Assembly: GCF_000003605.2 (NCBI RefSeq)
Contig: NW_003128491.1
Location: 1-22,116, forward strand
DNA: 22,116 nucleotides
From: Saccoglossus kowalevskii
Lineage: Eukaryota > Hemichordata > Enteropneusta > Harrimaniidae
Direction: 5' to 3'
A program made the translations under genes and the position numbers. Under the pieces are notes generated by a model. The model was not told the DNA's origin. It did no database searches and saw only the letters and a program-made list of their open reading frames with translations. Below are positions 19,808 to 22,116 of this stretch, in pieces. Position 1 is the stretch's first letter, and every line of letters begins with the position of its first letter.

Positions 19808-20270
19808 AAGGCCTATGTATCTTGTATACAAGTTCTCTCTCAGCTCCAATGCAGAGTCAAATATTGTATATACGAGTACCCTAACTACAAGGCCTATATA
19901 TCTTATATACAAGTCCTCTCTCAACACCAATGCAGAGTCTGAGTATTGTATATACGAGTACCCTAACTACAAGGCATATATATATTGTATACAAGTCCTC
20001 TCTCAACACCAATGCATAGTCTGAGTATTGTATATACGAGTACCCAAACTACAAGGCCTATATATTTTGTATACAAGTCCTCTCTCAACACCAGTGCAGA
20101 ATCTGAGTATTGTATATACGAGTACCCTAACAACAAGGCCTATATATCTTATATACAAGGCCTCTCTCAACACCAATGCAGAGTCTGAGTATTGTATATA
20201 CGAGTACCCTAACTATAAGGCCTATATATCTTATATACAAGTCATCTCTCAACACCAATGCAGAGTCTGA
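19767..20270 (+). repeat. Block duplication K, copy 1 (partner 20585-21088)
   Basis: Module Z, a GGCAT / TATATATTGTATAC unit and module Y recur together at a constant offset of 818 bp, close to 10 monomers. A related Z-to-Y block lies at about 3800-4190, 15,967 bp upstream. Only a few single-base differences are visible between the two nearby copies. Confidence 0.85.
19808..19866 (+). repeat. Module Z, copy 5 of the GTCAAAT form
   Basis: GGCCTATGTATC, TCAGCTCCAATG, GTCAAATATTG, preceded by AGAGACTGAG. Confidence 0.85.
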
Positions 20271-20502
20271 GTATTGTATATACGAGTACCCTAACTACAA
20301 GGTCTATATATCATATATACAAGTCCTCTCTCAACACCAATGCAGAATCTGAGTATTGTATATACGAGTACCCTAACTACAAGGCCTATATCCTTATATA
20401 CAAGTCCTCTCTCAACACCAATGCAAAATCTGAGTATTGTATATACGAGTACCCTAACTACAATGCCTATATATCTTGTATACAAGTCCTCTCTCAACAC
20501 CA
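20011..20502 (+). repeat. Module Y, copy 9 (six-monomer extended form)
   Basis: GCATAG / ACCCAAAC / TATTTTGTATAC, CTAACAACAAGG / CAAGGCCTC, CTATAAGG / GTCATCTC, GGTCT / TCATATATAC, a CTATATCCTTATATAC unit (one base shorter than CTATATTCC) and GCAAAATCTGAG. Confidence 0.85.
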
Positions 20503-20584
20503 ATGCAGAGTCTGAGTATTGTATATACGAGTACCCTAACTACAAGGCCTATATATCTTATATACAAGGCCTCTCTCAACACCA

Positions 20585-21088
20585 ATGCAGAGTCTGAGTA
20601 TTGTGTATACGAGTACGCTAACTACAAGGCCTATGTATCTTGTATACAAGTTCTCTCTCAGCTCCAATGCAGAGTCAAATATTGTATATACGAGTACCCT
20701 AACTACAAGGCCTATATATCTTATATACAAGTCCCCTCTCAACACCAATGCAGAGTCTGAGTATTGTATATACGAGTACCCTAACTACAAGGCATATATA
20801 TATTGTATACAAGTCCTCTCTCAACACCAATGCATAGTCTGAGTATTGTATATACGAGTACCCAAACTACAAGGCCTATATATTTTGTATACAAGTCCTC
20901 TCTCAACACCAGTGCAGAATCTGAGTTTTGTATATACGAGTACCCTAACAACAAGGCCTATATATCTTATATACAAGGCCTCTCTCAACACCAATGCAGA
21001 GTCTGAGTATTGTATATACGAGTACCCTAACTATAAGGCCTATATATCTTATATACAAGTCATCTCTCAACACCAATGCAGAATCTGA
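20585..21088 (+). repeat. Block duplication K, copy 2 (partner 19767-20270)
   Basis: Same order as the partner at +818 bp. Private changes are GTGTATACGAG with GTACGCTAAC before the Z unit, TCCCCTCTC after it, and GAGTTTTG in the second Y monomer. Confidence 0.85.
20626..20684 (+). repeat. Module Z, copy 6 of the GTCAAAT form
   Basis: TCAGCTCCAATG with GTCAAATATTG, preceded by GTACGCTAAC as at 12933. Confidence 0.85.
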
Positions 21089-21239
21089 GTATTGTATATA
21101 CGAGTACCCTAACTACAAGGCCTATATTCCTTATATACAAGTCCTCTCTCAACACCAATGCAAAATCTGAGTATTGTATATACGAGTACCCTAACTACAA
21201 TGCCTATATATCTTGTATACAAGTCCTCTCTCAACACCA
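20829..21239 (+). repeat. Module Y, copy 10 (five-monomer form)
   Basis: Same as the six-monomer form, but the GGTCT / TCATATATAC unit is missing: CTATAAGG / GTCATCTC runs straight into the CTATATTCC unit. Loss of one whole unit leaves the neighbours in phase. Confidence 0.83.
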
Positions 21240-21320
21240 ATGCAGAGTCTGAGTATTGTATATACGAGTACCCTAACTACAAGGCATATATATATTGTAT
21301 ACAAGTCCTCTCTCAACACC

Positions 21321-21811
21321 AATGCATAGTCTGAGTATTGTATATACGAGTACCCAAACTACAAGGCCTATATATTTTGTATACAAGTCCTCTCTCAACA
21401 CCAGTGCAGAATCTGAGTATTGTATATACGAGTACCCTAACAACAAGGCCTATATATCTTATATACAAGGCCTCTCTCAACACCAATGCAGAGACTGAGT
21501 ATTGTATATACGAGTACCCTAACTATAAGGCCTATATATCTTATATACAAGTCATCTCTCAACACCAATGCAGAGTCTGAGTATTGTATATACGAGTACC
21601 CTAACTACAAGGTCTATATATCATATATACAAGTCCTCTCTCAACACCAATGCAGAATCTGAGTATTGTATATACGAGTACCCTAACTACAAGGCCTATA
21701 TTCCTTATATACAAGTCCTCTCTCAACACCAATGCAAAATCTGAGTATTGTATATACGAGTACCCTAACTACAATGCCTATATATCTTGTATACAAGTCC
21801 TCTCTCAGCTC
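21321..21811 (+). repeat. Module Y, copy 11 (extended form fused to module Z)
   Basis: GCATAG, CTAACAACAAGG / CAAGGCCTC, AGAGACTGAG with CTATAAGG / GTCATCTC, GGTCT, CTATATTCC and GCAAAATCTGAG. The last unit starts as TGCCT / CTTGTATACAAGTCC but ends in TCAGCTCC, the module Z ending. Confidence 0.83.
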
Positions 21812-21831
21812 CAATGCAGAGTCAAATATTG
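21773..21831 (+). repeat. Module Z, copy 7 of the GTCAAAT form (hybrid)
   Basis: The left half is a TGCCT / CTTGTATAC monomer and the right half is TCTCAGCTCCAATG with GTCAAATATTG. All other Z copies have GGCCTATGTATC (or AGCCTATGTATC). The switch point lies between the CTTGTATAC palindrome and CAGCTCC. Confidence 0.82.
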
Positions 21832-21920
21832 TATATACGAGTACCCTAACTACAAGGCCTATATATCTTATATACAAGTCCTCTCTCAACACCAATGCAG
21901 AGTCTGAGTATTGTATATAC

Positions 21921-22116
21921 GAGTTCCCTAACTACAAGGCATATATATCTTATATACAAGTCCTCTCTCAACACCAATGCAGAATCTGAGTATTGTATAC
22001 ACGAGTACCCTAACTACAAGGCCTATATATCTTATATACAAGTTCTCACTCAACACTAATGCAGAGTCTGAGTATTGTATATACGAGTACCCTTACTACA
22101 ATGCCTATATGCCTGA
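21921..22116 (+). repeat. Module X, copy 7 (cut by the window edge)
   Basis: GAGTTCCC, then GAATCTGAG with TATACACGAG fused to GGCCTATATATC / TTCTCACTCAACACTAATG, the same deleted form as copy 6 at an offset of 3112 bp. It continues into a TATGCC unit and is cut at 22116. The last bases read CCTGA where other copies have CCTTATATAC, and CCCTTACTAC is also private; both may be end-of-window sequence quality or real change. Confidence 0.8.

Larger units (their letters stand above)
1..22116 (+). repeat. 82-bp tandem satellite array filling the entire window (about 270 monomers)
   Basis: Every line of the window can be read as copies of one 82-bp unit in a single orientation. Landmarks in monomer order are GAGTATTG (1-8), GTATATACGAG (8-18), TACCCTAACTAC (19-30), a variable GGCCT switch (33-37), a TATATA tract (37-43), TATACAAGTCC (48-58), CTCTCTCAACACC (58-70) and AATGCAGAGTCT (71-82). 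Tracking the phase from the first base (position 44) to the last (position 47) gives about 270 monomer lengths with a net loss of about 28 bases, so most copies are exactly 82 bp and 1-bp-short copies are the commonest length variant. Consensus G+C is about 38%, with one CpG per unit. No flanking or inserted unique DNA is visible, so the array extends beyond both edges. This is satellite DNA of a eukaryote; I do not recognise the family. Confidence 0.98.

Noticed and set aside
1-22116. Many 67-121-codon open frames on both strands as a family of tandem-repeat proteins
   Set aside because: 82 is not a multiple of 3, so monomers cycle through all frames. TGA at the monomer junction and TAA in CCTAAC recur every three units in each frame, giving similar open lengths everywhere. 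CTAACTAAAAGG and GCATAG variants add further stops freely.
1-22116. CRISPR array (conserved block of about 30 bp with intervening variable part)
   Set aside because: The intervening part is the same sequence with minor variants in every unit, not unique spacers, and no cas genes are present. Hundreds of units with whole-module duplications fit satellite DNA.
1-22116. Telomere-type motif CCCTAAC once per monomer
   Set aside because: It is a single hexamer within TACCCTAACTAC, never in tandem, and it is one of the sites that vary (CCCAAAC, CGCTAAC, CCCTAACAAC). Chance resemblance is the simplest explanation.
1-22116. CENP-B box or similar centromere protein site
   Set aside because: No TTCG....A..CGGG-like motif is present in the consensus or in the variants I read.
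1-22116. TATA-box promoters from the TATATA segments
   Set aside because: They occur in every monomer as part of the repeat and have no linked gene or start signal, so none can be called as a promoter.
1-22116. tRNA, rRNA or other structured RNA genes
   Set aside because: No cloverleaf, A/B box arrangement or rRNA-like sequence is seen; the only inverted repeats are short palindromes of 8-12 bp within the monomer.
1-22116. Inverted (minus-strand) monomers or an array orientation switch
   Set aside because: Reading the landmarks through the whole window gave the same orientation throughout; the minus-strand open frames are the complement of the same repeat.
22080-22116. True array end at the right edge, because the last bases diverge (CCTGA)
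   Set aside because: Only two or three bases differ from the expected TATGCCTTATATAC monomer, which is too little to claim a boundary.

Overview
The whole window is one uninterrupted, head-to-tail satellite DNA array. About 270 copies of an 82-bp, A+T-rich monomer (consensus roughly 38% G+C) all lie in the same orientation, and both window edges cut through monomers. I found no unique sequence, protein-coding gene, RNA gene, transposon or CRISPR locus. A 22-kb tandem array of this kind points to a eukaryotic genome, in pericentromeric, subtelomeric or other heterochromatic DNA. The sequence alone does not identify the species, and I do not recognise the family.

Monomer numbering here starts at the G of GAGTATTG, so the first full copy starts at base 40. 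In order, a monomer holds the near-invariant block GTATTGTATATACGAG, then TACCCTAACTACAA, a variable switch (GGCCT, GGCAT, TGCCT or GGTCT), a TATATA segment, ATAC-AAGTCC, the pyrimidine-rich stretch CTCTCTCAACACC, and AATGCAGAGTCT. The two halves of the monomer align with each other, so the 82-bp unit looks like an old duplication of a unit of about 41 bp.

The monomers are not identical. They fall into recognisable subtypes whose variants travel together, and these subtypes form recurring multi-monomer modules. Module X (marked by GAGTACGCTAAC, GAGTTCCC and TATACACGAG) lies near 3.2, 5.2, 8.25, 9.3, 12.3, 18.7 and 21.9 kb. Module Y (marked by GCATAG, ACCCAAAC, CTAACAACAAGG, CTATAAGG and GTCATCTC) lies near 0.9, 2.65, 4.0, 13.1, 13.9, 14.9, 15.7, 16.4, 20.0, 20.8 and 21.3 kb. 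Module Z (marked by TCAGCTCCAATG and GTCAAATATTG) lies near 0.15, 3.8, 6.2, 12.9, 19.8, 20.6 and 21.8 kb. Between 9.8 and 12.0 kb is a distinct subarray (marked by ATTTGAG and ATTGAATATAC).

On top of this are longer block duplications. They pair 1-800 with 6062-6861, about 3150-3866 with 5195-5910, 4470-5040 with 7499-8073, 9210-9820 with 12238-12848, 2341-3020 with 14619-15298, 13800-14640 with 15603-16443, and 19767-20270 with 20585-21088. Several offsets are close to 37 monomers (about 3.03 kb) or twice that. The picture is a mosaic of overlapping higher-order repeats produced by unequal exchange and local amplification.

The many short open frames on both strands are by-products of the repeat. 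Because 82 is not a multiple of 3, each frame meets the same TGA and TAA once every three monomers, which leaves open stretches of about 67-80 codons everywhere. They are not annotated as genes.
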